A DNA stretch of 64,000 nucleotides from Leifsonia poae (GTDB lineage: Bacteria; Actinomycetota; Actinomycetes; Actinomycetales; Microbacteriaceae). This document shows positions 33,961 through 42,413 of this stretch, one piece after another. The position numbers and the translations under genes were made by a program. A model generated the notes under the pieces. That model did no database searches. It was not told the DNA's origin and saw nothing but the letters and a program-made list of their open reading frames with translations. The stretch covers positions 62,001 through 126,000 of the forward strand of contig NZ_BSEN01000012.1 of assembly GCF_027921845.1 (NCBI RefSeq). The letters are read 5' to 3'. Positions within the stretch are counted from its first letter, which is position 1, and the number at the start of each line of letters is the position of its first letter.

Positions 33961-34623
33961 GTGACGGAGGCGGCGAGCATCCGGGGCACTTGCGACGGCG
34001 CCCGCGGTGACACGCGCGCCGACGCGGTCCGCCGGTTCGAGCAGGCGGCTCAGCGCTGGGTCAGCAGCCGGTCCGCCGGCGCCACGCCCGACGCGACCAC
34101 GCACGCCGCCGCCACCACCGCCGTGCTCGTCGAGGGCACGAGCGACCGCGCAGCCCTGCTCGCCCTGGCCGAGCTGCACCAGCGGGATCTCGCCGCGGAG
34201 GGCGTCGCTGTGCTTCCGATGGGCGGAGCGATGAGCATCCGGCGCTTCGTGGGGTTGCTGGGCCCGTCGGGCTTCGGGATGCGCCTCCGCGGCATGTGCG
34301 ACGCCCACGAGGTCGGCTTCTTCGAGCGTGCCGGGATGCCCGCGGACGGTTACCAGGTGTGCGAGCCCGACCTCGAGGGCGAGTTCATCCGGGCGCTCGG
34401 ACTCCCGCGGATCGAGGCGGTGCTCGCCGCGCAGGGCGACCTCCGACTCTTCCGCACCTTTCAGCAGCAGCCGGCGCAGCGCCCGCGATCCACCGAGAAG
34501 CAGTTGCATCGCTTCTTCGGCACGACGTCAGGACGCAAGGAGCACTACGCGCGGGAGCTCGTGCTCGCCGCCGGGGTCGAGCGGGTCCCTGCACCCCTGA
34601 ACCGCCTGCTCGACTCGCTCTGA
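33961..34623 (+). CDS. stand-alone OLD-type TOPRIM protein
   Basis: This 220-residue protein has a TOPRIM core: VLVEGTSDRAALLALAE (catalytic Glu), VLPMGGAMSIRRFVGLL and MRLRGMCDAHEVGFF (acidic DxxE). This matches the C-terminal nuclease domain of OLD-family ATPases but without the ATPase half. The C-terminal helices (KQLHRFFGTTSGRKEHYA) look like a family-specific cap. Nucleotidyl-transfer or nuclease activity is likely; the role is unknown. GTG 33961 was preferred to 33865, which would translate the hexamer repeat. Confidence 0.75.
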   Translation: MTEAASIRGTCDGARGDTRADAVRRFEQAAQRWVSSRSAGATPDATTHAAATTAVLVEGTSDRAALLALAELHQRDLAAEGVAVLPMGGAMSIRRFVGLLGPSGFGMRLRGMCDAHEVGFFERAGMPADGYQVCEPDLEGEFIRALGLPRIEAVLAAQGDLRLFRTFQQQPAQRPRSTEKQLHRFFGTTSGRKEHYARELVLAAGVERVPAPLNRLLDSL

Positions 34624-34701
34624 GCCGCACGGCGATGCCACCCGCCGATCGCGAACGCTCGCCCCGTTCCCCTGCGCGGAGTGTTCCCCTAGCATCGGAC
34701 C

Positions 34702-36993
34702 GTGGCCAGGACGCCGTCCGCTCAGTCCGTCCGCCGAGCCGTCGTCCCCCGGCCGGTCCTCTTCCGAGCCCTGCGCGCCGCCATCGTCATCCCCGGTGTG
34801 TTCGCGATCGGCACGCAGCTCCTCGGCAGCGCGACGATCGGGCTGTTCGCCTCGATCGGGTCGGTGTCGATGCTGCTGTTCGTCGACTTCGGCGGGAGCA
34901 TCCGGCAGCGAGCGCAGTCGCAGGCCGGCCTCGTCATCGCCGGCCTGTTCTTCGTCGCGCTCGGCACCCTGTGCTCCCGCAACATCTGGCTGGCGACGTC
35001 GGTGACGCTCATCGTCGCCTTCGCGGTGCTCTTCTCCGGCGTGGTGAGCTCGGTGCTGGCCGGCGCCCAACCCGCCGTGCTGATCAGCTTCCTGCTGCCC
35101 GTCACGTTTCCGGCGCCCGTCGACCTCATCCCCGACCGGATGCTCGGCTGGCTGCTCGCGGGCATCGTCTCCGGGGTCGCGATCCTGCTGATCCCGCCGC
35201 ACCGCAAGCCCGAGCCGCTGCGCTCCCTCGCCGCGGAGGCCTGCGCGCGGCTCGGCGAGGAGCTCTCCGCGCGAGGAACGGGTTCCGCCACGGATGCGGC
35301 CGAAGCCCGCGACGATCAGGCCGCGTCGGATGCCGCCGTCGCGGCCCTGCGGAACACGTTCTTCGCCGCTCCCTACCGGCCATCCGGGCTCAGTCGCTCG
35401 GCGCGCGCGGTCGTGCAGATCGCCGAGCAGGTCATCGCCCTGCACGCGGGGCTCGATCGCCGCTCGGAACACGACAGAGAGGGCGAACGCGCGACGTTCG
35501 AGGCCATCGGGGTCGCGTTGCAGCGTTCCGGCGGGGTCCTCGCGTCGGACCGGTCCGACCTCGAAGCCCTGCGCCCGTGCCGTACCGAACTCCGGCGCGC
35601 CCGCGAGAACGCGGAGCGCGCGGTCGTCGACGCGATCCCGGATGCGCTGGCCGGCGCATCCGGACAACCGCGCTCGGCGGCCATGATCGCCATGCTCGAC
35701 GAGCTCGAGCCCGCCTTCGCCACACAGGATGCCGCGCAGATCGCCGACGCGATCGTGGAACAGGTGCAGAGCTGCGCCGAGGCGCGGCAGCGCTCGTGGT
35801 GGCACCAGCTGATGGACCGGTCGGCCGCATCATCGGCCAGGGACAGGATCGGCGCCCACGTCGACCGTCGCTCCGTGTGGCTGCGGAACAGCATCCGTGG
35901 TGCTCTCGGGTTCGCGGCGACCGTCTTCGTCGCCGACCTGCTCGGCGTCGAGCATGCCTTCTGGGTGGTCTTCGGGACGCTGGCGGTACTGCGCTCGAAC
36001 GCCGCCAACACGGGGCAGTCGGCCATCCGGGCGATCGCGGGCACGCTCCTCGGACTCGTGATCGGCATCCCTCTGGTGCTGGCGATCGGCGGGCAGGTCT
36101 CGGTGAACTGGATGCTGCTGCCGATCGCCGTCGCGTTCACGGCGATCGCGTCTTCGCTGTCGTTCACCGTCGGGCAGGCCTCGTTCACCGTCACCCTGCT
36201 GCTGCTGTTCGGAGTCGTCGAACCGGTGGGCCTGCAGATCGGCATCGTGCGCATCGAGGACGTGGCGCTGGGATGCGCGGTGAGCGTGCTCGTGACGCTG
36301 CTGCTGTGGCCACGTGGAGCGGCGGCCGGCCTCAACCAGGCGCTCTCGAACGGCTTCGACACGGCGGCGCAGTTCTTGAGCGGGGCGACGCAGTTCGCGC
36401 TCCTCCGCGGGTACAGCGAGGCAGAGCTGACGCCGCCGCCCGACGACGACCGCGCGTTCGCCGCCGACTCCGCCCGCCGCCTCGACGACGCGTTCCGCCA
36501 GTTCCTCTCGGAGCGCGGCGCGAAGAGCATCGACTTGTCGGAGCTCACGTCCCTGGTCGTCGCCATCGCGTCGGTGCGCAGGCTCGCCACGGCGATCTGC
36601 GACCTCTGGGAGCGCGACGACGAGGGCGCCGGAGATCCGCAGACGGCGGCGAGGAGCGAGATCCTCCTGTCGCAGGCCGTCGTGGTCGGCTGGTACCGCC
36701 ACGCGGCGGCGGCCCTGGCGCAGAACGCACCGGCCCCGGATCCGCCCGCCGGGTCGGGAGTGACCGCCAGCCGGCTGCTCGACGCGTTCCGGCGCGACCT
36801 CGGCGTACCGGATGCCGACCAGGCGCTCACCGCGTTCAAACTGGCCTGGACCAACCACCACATCCGCGTCGCCGCCGTCATCGCACGGGACATCGCGCCG
36901 GCGGTGTCGGCCGCCGTCGAGATGGGGGTGGCGCGGAACGCCTGGCTCTTCCCGGTGCGGCGCCGCAGTCGTCTGCGGGCGGCCGTCGCCTGA
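34702..36993 (+). CDS. FUSC-family membrane protein
   Basis: This 763-residue protein has an N-terminal six-helix membrane bundle (residues about 25-175) and a long cytoplasmic region. A second six-helix bundle lies at about 395-545 (GALGFAATVFVADLLGVEHAFWVVFGTLAVLRS is characteristic), with a soluble C-terminal part. The FUSC/YccS/AaeB superfamily exports aromatic acids or other organic anions; the substrate is unknown. GTG start. It is monocistronic. Confidence 0.85.
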   Translation: MARTPSAQSVRRAVVPRPVLFRALRAAIVIPGVFAIGTQLLGSATIGLFASIGSVSMLLFVDFGGSIRQRAQSQAGLVIAGLFFVALGTLCSRNIWLATSVTLIVAFAVLFSGVVSSVLAGAQPAVLISFLLPVTFPAPVDLIPDRMLGWLLAGIVSGVAILLIPPHRKPEPLRSLAAEACARLGEELSARGTGSATDAAEARDDQAASDAAVAALRNTFFAAPYRPSGLSRSARAVVQIAEQVIALHAGLDRRSEHDREGERATFEAIGVALQRSGGVLASDRSDLEALRPCRTELRRARENAERAVVDAIPDALAGASGQPRSAAMIAMLDELEPAFATQDAAQIADAIVEQVQSCAEARQRSWWHQLMDRSAASSARDRIGAHVDRRSVWLRNSIRGALGFAATVFVADLLGVEHAFWVVFGTLAVLRSNAANTGQSAIRAIAGTLLGLVIGIPLVLAIGGQVSVNWMLLPIAVAFTAIASSLSFTVGQASFTVTLLLLFGVVEPVGLQIGIVRIEDVALGCAVSVLVTLLLWPRGAAAGLNQALSNGFDTAAQFLSGATQFALLRGYSEAELTPPPDDDRAFAADSARRLDDAFRQFLSERGAKSIDLSELTSLVVAIASVRRLATAICDLWERDDEGAGDPQTAARSEILLSQAVVVGWYRHAAAALAQNAPAPDPPAGSGVTASRLLDAFRRDLGVPDADQALTAFKLAWTNHHIRVAAVIARDIAPAVSAAVEMGVARNAWLFPVRRRSRLRAAVA

Positions 36994-37039
36994 CCGCTAT
37001 CGGGCTGCTCCCGGCAGCCGCATTCATAAGGAGCACGAC

Positions 37040-37363
37040 ATGACGGATGACTCGCAGATCGACATCCGCAACGACCAGGCCGACGGCAAGTTCGAGGCGT
37101 GGCTCGGCGACCAGCTCGTCGGCGTCGTGGTGTACGAGAGGAACGGGCAGCGCTACCTGCTCACCCACGCGGCCGTCCTCCCCGAGTACCAGCACCACGG
37201 GATCGGCAATCGACTGATCGGCGGGGTGCTCCAGACGATCCGCGACGAGGGGGCGACGGCCACCATCATCTGCCCGTCGGTGCGGACATTCGTCGACCAC
37301 CATCCGGACTACGCCGATGTGGTCGACGCCGCGTATCCCGGGGTCCCCTCCAAGGCGGTCTGA
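37040..37363 (+). CDS. GNAT N-acetyltransferase (YjdJ-like, GCN5-related)
   Basis: This 107-residue mini-GNAT contains YLLTHAAVLPEYQHHGIGNRLIGGVL (acetyl-CoA-binding Q/R-x-x-G-x-G/A) and CPSVRTFVDHHPDYADV, the exact pattern of the YjdJ/GNAT_acetyltr_2 family. The acceptor is unknown. ATAAGGAG precedes ATG 37040. Confidence 0.9.
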   Translation: MTDDSQIDIRNDQADGKFEAWLGDQLVGVVVYERNGQRYLLTHAAVLPEYQHHGIGNRLIGGVLQTIRDEGATATIICPSVRTFVDHHPDYADVVDAAYPGVPSKAV

Positions 37364-37413
37364 CGGCCCGCTCGCGCGAGCCAGCCTCGCGCGAGCCAGC
37401 CCCTCCGGATGTC

Positions 37414-37429
37414 CTTAGCGATCGCTTAG
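37414..37429 (+). promoter_or_regulatory. direct repeat CTTAG-N6-CTTAG upstream of COG4705 paralog 2
   Basis: Two perfect CTTAG pentamers start 11 bp apart. A TATAGC hexamer at 37439-37444 is a possible -10 box, which places the repeat over the -35 region, as for OmpR-type activators. The pattern matches 19184-19199 and 19217-19232 near the two-component genes. Confidence 0.6.
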
Positions 37430-37484
37430 AGCGCTCTCTATAGCGTCGGCACGACCGTATCCACCGATCGTCCGGAGCACATCC

Positions 37485-38303
37485 ATGAGCGATGCGACAC
37501 TCACGCTGTCCAGCCGCACCCGCAACAAGGTCCCCGAACCAACCGCCACCTTCTGGATCATCAAGATCCTGGCCACCACCGTCGGCGAGACCGCAGCCGA
37601 TTTCCTCGATTCGACCCTGCATCTCGGGCTCACGGGAACCACCGTCGTGATGGCGGGCGTGTTCATCATCGCCCTTGTCGCCCAATTCCGGGCGACCTGC
37701 TACCGTCCCTCGATCTACTGGTTGACCGTGGTGCTGATCAGCGTCGTGGGAACGCTGATCACCGACAACCTCACGGACAACCTCGGGATCAGCCTGGTCG
37801 TTACGACGTCGGTGTTCGCGGCGGCGCTTGCAGCCACGTTCATCGCCTGGTTCGCCTCGGAGCGCACCCTTTCGATCCACGAGATCGATACACGACGCCG
37901 GGAGACCTTCTACTGGCTGGCCATCCTGTTCACGTTCGCCCTGGGAACGGCCGCAGGAGACCTCATCGCCGAGCAGCTGAACCTCGGCTACCTGCTCTCG
38001 GCCGCGATCTTCGGCGCCGCCATCGGGCTCACCGCATTCGCCCATTTCGTGCTGAAGCTCAACGGGGTGGTCGCCTTCTGGATCGCGTACGTGCTCACCC
38101 GACCGCTCGGGGCCTCGCTCGGCGACTTCCTGTCGCAGCCGCGAGCCGACGGTGGTCTCGGAATCGGCACGATCGGAACGAGCGCCCTGTTCCTGGCGCT
38201 GATCCTCGCGCTGGTCGTGTATCTCACGGTGCGCCAGCGCCGTGCGGCGGCCGACGCCCTGCTGCTCGAGACCTCGGCCGGATACGAATCCGTCGAGCGC
38301 TGA
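37485..38303 (+). CDS. COG4705-type membrane protein, paralog 2
   Basis: This 272-residue, roughly 8-helix protein is clearly homologous to the one at 18402, sharing NKVPE-TA-FW-KIL-T, GE--DF, ERTLSIHEIDTRRRE-FYW and YVLTRPLGASLGDFL. The duplicated motif GETAADFLDS / GTAAGDLIAE suggests internal duplication with conserved acidic residues inside helices, as in ion or substrate carriers. The function is unknown. It is preceded by a perfect CTTAG direct repeat. Confidence 0.8.
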   Translation: MSDATLTLSSRTRNKVPEPTATFWIIKILATTVGETAADFLDSTLHLGLTGTTVVMAGVFIIALVAQFRATCYRPSIYWLTVVLISVVGTLITDNLTDNLGISLVVTTSVFAAALAATFIAWFASERTLSIHEIDTRRRETFYWLAILFTFALGTAAGDLIAEQLNLGYLLSAAIFGAAIGLTAFAHFVLKLNGVVAFWIAYVLTRPLGASLGDFLSQPRADGGLGIGTIGTSALFLALILALVVYLTVRQRRAAADALLLETSAGYESVER

Positions 38304-38328
38304 CCCTGCCGCCGTCGGCCCGGTTCGC

Positions 38329-38385
38329 CGAGAGGTGCGAGATGTCGGCCATTCGACCGGAATGAGCGACATTGCGCACCTCTCG
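38329..38385. repeat. palindromic element, GAGGTGC family, copy 2
   Basis: The 19-nt arms (38329-38347 and 38367-38385) pair at 17 positions. The 19-nt loop contains CCATTCG and an inner palindrome CATTC-N5-GAATG. It lies between convergent genes and could terminate both. A 22-bp direct repeat (38383-38404 and 38410 onward) follows and includes the next gene's stop. Confidence 0.7.
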
Positions 38386-38414
38386 CGTCAGGAGGTCGCC
38401 TCGGAAAGATCGCG

Positions 38415-38729
38415 TCAGGAGGCGGCCTCCTCGGCGGCCTCGCCGTGCTCGACGATGTCGCCGCTCGTGAACAGGATGCCCTGCGCGGTCTCGCGCCACT
38501 TCGGCTTCGCGCGCAGCAAGAACTCGAGCTCCATGCTGAAGTGCTTGTACTCCTCGCCGAGCGAGTCGAGCATGATCGCCTTCGCGACCTCGTCCTTCTC
38601 GACGGCGATGCGCTGCTCGTACCAGCCGATCGCCTCCGCCTCCTCGGACAGGCTCGCGCACATGCGCGCAAACGTCCGGGTCTCCTCGCTGAGCTCGGCC
38701 GGCGGCTCGTGATACTGGTCGGTGGACAT
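38415..38729 (-). CDS. encapsulated-ferritin-like (EncFtn) protein, no encapsulin nearby
   Basis: This 104-residue two-helix ferritin-like protein has SEEAEAIGWYEQR and LGEEYKHFSMELEFLLR followed by ILFTSG. Compared from memory with Rhodospirillum rubrum EncFtn, the ferroxidase ligands map to Glu30, Glu60 and His63 and the entry residues to Glu29, Glu32, Trp36 and Tyr37, with a constant two-residue offset. It should bind and oxidise Fe(II) as a dimer. The C-terminus is acidic (EHGEAAEEAAS) and lacks a recognisable encapsulin-targeting peptide. No encapsulin shell gene lies in the window. ATG 38729 follows GAGAGGAG. Confidence 0.8.
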   Translation of the reverse strand: MSTDQYHEPPAELSEETRTFARMCASLSEEAEAIGWYEQRIAVEKDEVAKAIMLDSLGEEYKHFSMELEFLLRAKPKWRETAQGILFTSGDIVEHGEAAEEAAS

Positions 38730-38845
38730 GGGATGCTCCTCTCGCTCTTCTGCTGCTTCTTCTGCTCGCTGCTTCGCAGTCGCCCGCGACTGTACGCCTG
38801 ACGTATCGTGGGGCATCCCGAGCGATCCCGCCCGAGGAGGACCGG

Positions 38846-39196
38846 ATGGCGCGAACCTTCGAGACCGTCGACGAGTACATCGCCGCGGCCGACCCCTCCG
38901 CCCGAGAGGCGTTGACGCGGCTGCGCGAGACCATCCACGCCGCGGTGCCGGATGCTCCGGAGAAGGTCCGCTACGACATGCCGGCGATCGCCGTGGCTGA
39001 GAAGCACTGGCTGCATTTCGCCGCGTGGAAGCGTCACGTCGGCATGTATCCGGTGTCGCGCCTGGAGCCCGAGCTCGAGGAGCGGATCCGGCCGTTCCGC
39101 ACGACGACCTCGACCGTGAAGTTCCCGCTGGCCGCGCCCATCCCGTTCGAGCTGGTCGGCGAGGTGGCGAGGGCCCTGGCCGCTACGGCAAGCTGA
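38846..39196 (+). CDS. DUF1801/YdhG-type protein
   Basis: This 116-residue protein contains VDEYIAAADPSAREALTRLRETIHAAVPDAPEKVRYDMPAI and KRHVGMYP, matching the DUF1801 (frataxin-like, YdhG) fold. The Bacillus homologue Fra is an iron chaperone. Its place beside a ferritin-like gene, though divergent, hints at iron handling; that is inference. GAGGAGG precedes ATG 38846. Confidence 0.85.
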   Translation: MARTFETVDEYIAAADPSAREALTRLRETIHAAVPDAPEKVRYDMPAIAVAEKHWLHFAAWKRHVGMYPVSRLEPELEERIRPFRTTTSTVKFPLAAPIPFELVGEVARALAATAS

Positions 39197-39200
39197 CAGG

Positions 39201-39740
39201 ATGACCGACAGCGCCCACATCACGCCCGAACTCGAGCAGCGGCTCCGCACGATCTTCGAGGGACGCGACCGCACTCACATGCAGCCGACGATCGACGCCT
39301 TCCTCGACGTGCTCGCCGAGCATCCGGACAACGCGTATGTGCTCTACGACGTGGGTGGTTCGTACGACACCGCCGGCGAGGAGGAGACCGCTCTCGGCTA
39401 CTACGAGCGGGCGATGGCGGCCGGCCTCTCGGGCGACACCCTGCGGCGCTGCCTGCTGCAGTACGGCAGCACGCTGCGCAACCTCGCGCGCTACGACGAC
39501 TCGCTGGCGGCGCTCGACCGGGCTCTGGAGCTCTACCCGCAGTCGGAGTCGGTGCGGATGTGGCACGCGCTCTCCCTGCACGCGGCCGGACGCAGCGACG
39601 CGGCCGTGGCTGCGCTCATGGAGCTGGCGGTCGACGAGATCCGCACGGAAGATCTGCTGCGGTACGAGGCGGCTGTTCGCGGAAATGCGGAGTACCTGTG
39701 GGGGCTCGACGCGTCACCGACCTCATCCGCCCAGAGCTGA
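39201..39740 (+). CDS. tetratricopeptide-repeat protein
   Basis: This 179-residue soluble protein has TPR-type helices (NAYVLYDVGGSYDTAGEEETALGYYERAM, RNLARYDDSLAALDRALELYP, VRMWHALSLHAAGRSDAAVAAL), about three to four repeats. Similar small proteins act as protein-protein adaptors. It starts four bases after the DUF1801 stop, so it is in the same transcript. Confidence 0.85.
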   Translation: MTDSAHITPELEQRLRTIFEGRDRTHMQPTIDAFLDVLAEHPDNAYVLYDVGGSYDTAGEEETALGYYERAMAAGLSGDTLRRCLLQYGSTLRNLARYDDSLAALDRALELYPQSESVRMWHALSLHAAGRSDAAVAALMELAVDEIRTEDLLRYEAAVRGNAEYLWGLDASPTSSAQS

Positions 39741-39789
39741 GCGCGCGAACCCACCGCGTGGCGCGGCCTCGCCGGCGCGTTCCCGTTCC

Positions 39790-40920
39790 TCAGGCGTTCC
39801 GTGGCAGCCGGAACCGCGCGGCCGCCGGCGTTCCGTGCAGCGCCAGCCCGGCCAGGATGTCGCCGAGGGCCGGCCCGAACTTGAAACCGTGGCCCGAGAA
39901 CCCGGTGGCGACGGTGACCGGACCGACCCGGTCCAGCACGAAGTCCTCGGTGTCCGTGTTGTCGTAGAGGCAGCTGATCGGCGTTGGCGCAGTGGCGTCG
40001 ACGCCGGGCAGCCACTCGGCGACGTACGCCGTGAGGTCGGCGAGCCGGTTCGGGTCGATGGTGCGGTCGCGTCGTGCCGGATCCACGGTCGGTCCCGTTC
40101 CGTGCAGCCCGACCTTGACGCCCTCGCCTGGCGTGAGCAGTCCGTAGACGCCGGGAGGACGCACGCCGTTCGCATCGGGAAGGCGGTGGTGCACGAAGCT
40201 CGGCCACGCGCTGTCATCCGCGGAGTCAGGCTGCAGCGGCGGGAAGTGCGCCGGCTGCTCCTCGGTCACGCGCACCGGCGGCAGCGGCGATCCCTGCGCG
40301 GCGAGCCAGTCGCCGATCAACCCGGGCGTCCACGACCCCGCCGCGATCACCACCCCCGCTGCCTCGAGACGCTGCCCGGCGACGCTGACGACCACGCCTC
40401 CGTCGGTGACCTCGATGCCGTCGACCGGCGATTCGAACCGCAGCTCGGCACCGGCCCGTTCGGCCTCTGTCAGCAGCGCCTCGATCGCGACATCCGCCAG
40501 CAGTCGACCGCCGGAGGGCGCGAACAGCACATCGGTCTCGAAGTGCAGCCCCGGCCAGCGCGCCGCCGCCTCGGCAGCCGTGAGATGTTCGGTCGGAATG
40601 CCGGCCCGGCCGAGCGCGGCCTCGACGGCGCCGACCGACTCGGGGTCGCCGTGATCGATCGCCCCGTTCAGCTGCAGGATGCTCCCGCCCGTCGCGGTCT
40701 CGAGCGCGCGCCATCCGTCACGGGCTCGCAGGGAGAGCTCGATGTAGTCCTGCTCCGCATACCCGTGACGGAATATACGGGAGCCGCCGTGGGACGATCC
40801 CCGGTCGTGCCCTCGTTCGAAGGCCTCCAGCAGCAGCACGGATGCTCCCGCCTCGGCGAGTGCGTGCGCGGTCGCGGCGCCGACGACTCCGGCGCCGATG
40901 ACGATCTGGTCGTACGACAT
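39790..40920 (-). CDS. sarcosine/N-methyltryptophan oxidase-like FAD enzyme
   Basis: This 376-residue flavoprotein has the dinucleotide motif VIGAGVVGAATAHALAEAG, a GSSHGGSRIFRH segment and the ISCLYDN cysteine at the position that binds FAD covalently in monomeric sarcosine oxidase (SolA/MSOX). It ends with GFSGHGFKFGPALG. It should oxidise a secondary amino acid to an aldehyde plus H2O2. The substrate (sarcosine, N-methyltryptophan, pipecolate) is not determined. Confidence 0.9.
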   Translation of the reverse strand: MSYDQIVIGAGVVGAATAHALAEAGASVLLLEAFERGHDRGSSHGGSRIFRHGYAEQDYIELSLRARDGWRALETATGGSILQLNGAIDHGDPESVGAVEAALGRAGIPTEHLTAAEAAARWPGLHFETDVLFAPSGGRLLADVAIEALLTEAERAGAELRFESPVDGIEVTDGGVVVSVAGQRLEAAGVVIAAGSWTPGLIGDWLAAQGSPLPPVRVTEEQPAHFPPLQPDSADDSAWPSFVHHRLPDANGVRPPGVYGLLTPGEGVKVGLHGTGPTVDPARRDRTIDPNRLADLTAYVAEWLPGVDATAPTPISCLYDNTDTEDFVLDRVGPVTVATGFSGHGFKFGPALGDILAGLALHGTPAAARFRLPRNA

Positions 40921-41043
40921 GCGTCGAGGTTAGGCGATGCGCATCGCCCAGGCACGCACCCGTGACGCATCGTGACGGCGCGCTGTCGCCACCGCCTGCC
41001 AGGATGAGATCACACCGACTGGACGACGAAAGAGAGATCGATC

Positions 41044-41349
41044 GTGATCACCGTGCACCTCCGCTATGAGATCGACGCCGACAAGCTGGCGGACTTCACC
41101 GAGTACGGCAAGCGCTGGATCCGGCTCGTCGAGAAGCTCGGCGGAAACCACCACGGCTACTTCATGCCGAGCGAGGGCGACAGCGACGAGGCGTTCGCGC
41201 TGTTCACCTTCCCGTCGCTCGCCGAGTACGAGCGCTACCGCACGGCGGCCACCACGGATCCGGAGTGCCAGGCGGCGTTGCAGTTGGCTCGCGACACCGG
41301 CTGCATCCGTCGCTACGAGCGGCGCTTCGTCACCCCCGTCTTCGAGTAG
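41044..41349 (+). CDS. NIPSNAP-family protein
   Basis: This 101-residue single-domain protein has a dimeric alpha-beta-barrel pattern: ITVHLRYEIDADKLADFTEYGKRW, HHGYFMPSE, FPSLAEYERYR and RRYERRF. This is typical of the NIPSNAP family. The function is unknown. GTG start with AAGAGAG upstream. It is divergent from the FAD enzyme. Confidence 0.88.
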   Translation: MITVHLRYEIDADKLADFTEYGKRWIRLVEKLGGNHHGYFMPSEGDSDEAFALFTFPSLAEYERYRTAATTDPECQAALQLARDTGCIRRYERRFVTPVFE

Positions 41350-41394
41350 CCGGGACCCCTCATTTGCGACGGAACGCAGGTGCGGGCAGCCCGG

Positions 41395-42318
41395 TCACGG
41401 GGCCAGGAGCGCCGCGATCAGCAGCAGCGCCGGGATCGCCAGCACCGTCGTGAGCAGCACCGTGTCGCGGGCGATCGCCACGCCCCGCTCGTAGCGCGCC
41501 GCGAAGTTGTAGACGTTCTGCGCCGTCGGCAGCGCCGCGAGCGCGACCGCGGCGAACAGGCTCTGTCCGTGCAGCCCGAAGACGAGCGAGGCGACCAGGA
41601 ACGCGACCAGCGGCATCACCGCCGATTTGAGCACGGCCGCCGTGATGATCTCGACTCGCCCCTGGTCGGCGCGCAGCGGACGCGAGCCGTAGAGCGACAT
41701 CCCGAACGCCATCAGCACGAGCGGCACGGCGGCGCCGCCCAGCAGCACGAACGGCTGGAAGACGGCATCCGGGATCGTCAGGCCGCTCAGATCGACCAGG
41801 ATGCCGGCCACCGACGCGATGATCATCGGGTTGCGGATGGGCTGCGTCAGGATCGAGCGCAGGGACACGCTTCCGCGGGACGACACGTCGAGCACCGTGA
41901 GGGCGATCGGGGCGAAGACGATCAGCTGGAGGAGCAGCACCGGCGCGACGTACGAGGCGTTGCCGAGCACGTAGACCGCGACCGGGAGACCGATGTTGTT
42001 CGCATTCACGTAGCCGGCGCCCAGCGCGCCGATCGTCGTCTCGGCGGCGCCGCGACGGAAGAACAGCCGCGACAGCAGCACGAACGCTCCGACGGCGACG
42101 AGGGCCGCGACCGCAGCGACGACCACCTGCGTAGAGAACACCACGTGCAGGTCGGCCTTGGCCAGGGTGACGAAGAGCAGCGCCGGGTTGGTGATGAAGA
42201 AGGCGATGCGGTTGAGCACGAACGCCGCCTGCGGGCCGCCGATGCCGAATCGCCCCGCGAAGTAACCGACGACGATGACGAACGCGATGATCGCGAATCC
42301 GACCACCACACCGCCCAT
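41395..42318 (-). CDS. AEC-family transporter
   Basis: This 307-residue protein has about ten helices, with the AEC (auxin efflux carrier) hallmarks FGIGGPQAAFVLNRIAFFITNPALL and GYVNANNIGLPVAVYVLG, which form the crossover site. Bacterial members (MleP, MdcF) carry malate, malonate or other organic acids. No metabolic partner is adjacent. It begins with ATG and has a short cytoplasmic N-terminus. Confidence 0.9.
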   Translation of the reverse strand: MGGVVVGFAIIAFVIVVGYFAGRFGIGGPQAAFVLNRIAFFITNPALLFVTLAKADLHVVFSTQVVVAAVAALVAVGAFVLLSRLFFRRGAAETTIGALGAGYVNANNIGLPVAVYVLGNASYVAPVLLLQLIVFAPIALTVLDVSSRGSVSLRSILTQPIRNPMIIASVAGILVDLSGLTIPDAVFQPFVLLGGAAVPLVLMAFGMSLYGSRPLRADQGRVEIITAAVLKSAVMPLVAFLVASLVFGLHGQSLFAAVALAALPTAQNVYNFAARYERGVAIARDTVLLTTVLAIPALLLIAALLAP

Positions 42319-42413
42319 CCGCCCAGCCTAGGGCGAATCGAACGGCGCCGAGACGTTGCCGCGGCCGTTGCCACGACGGGCGGAAGACTCCGCCCGTAAG
42401 GAAGGCTGCCGCG

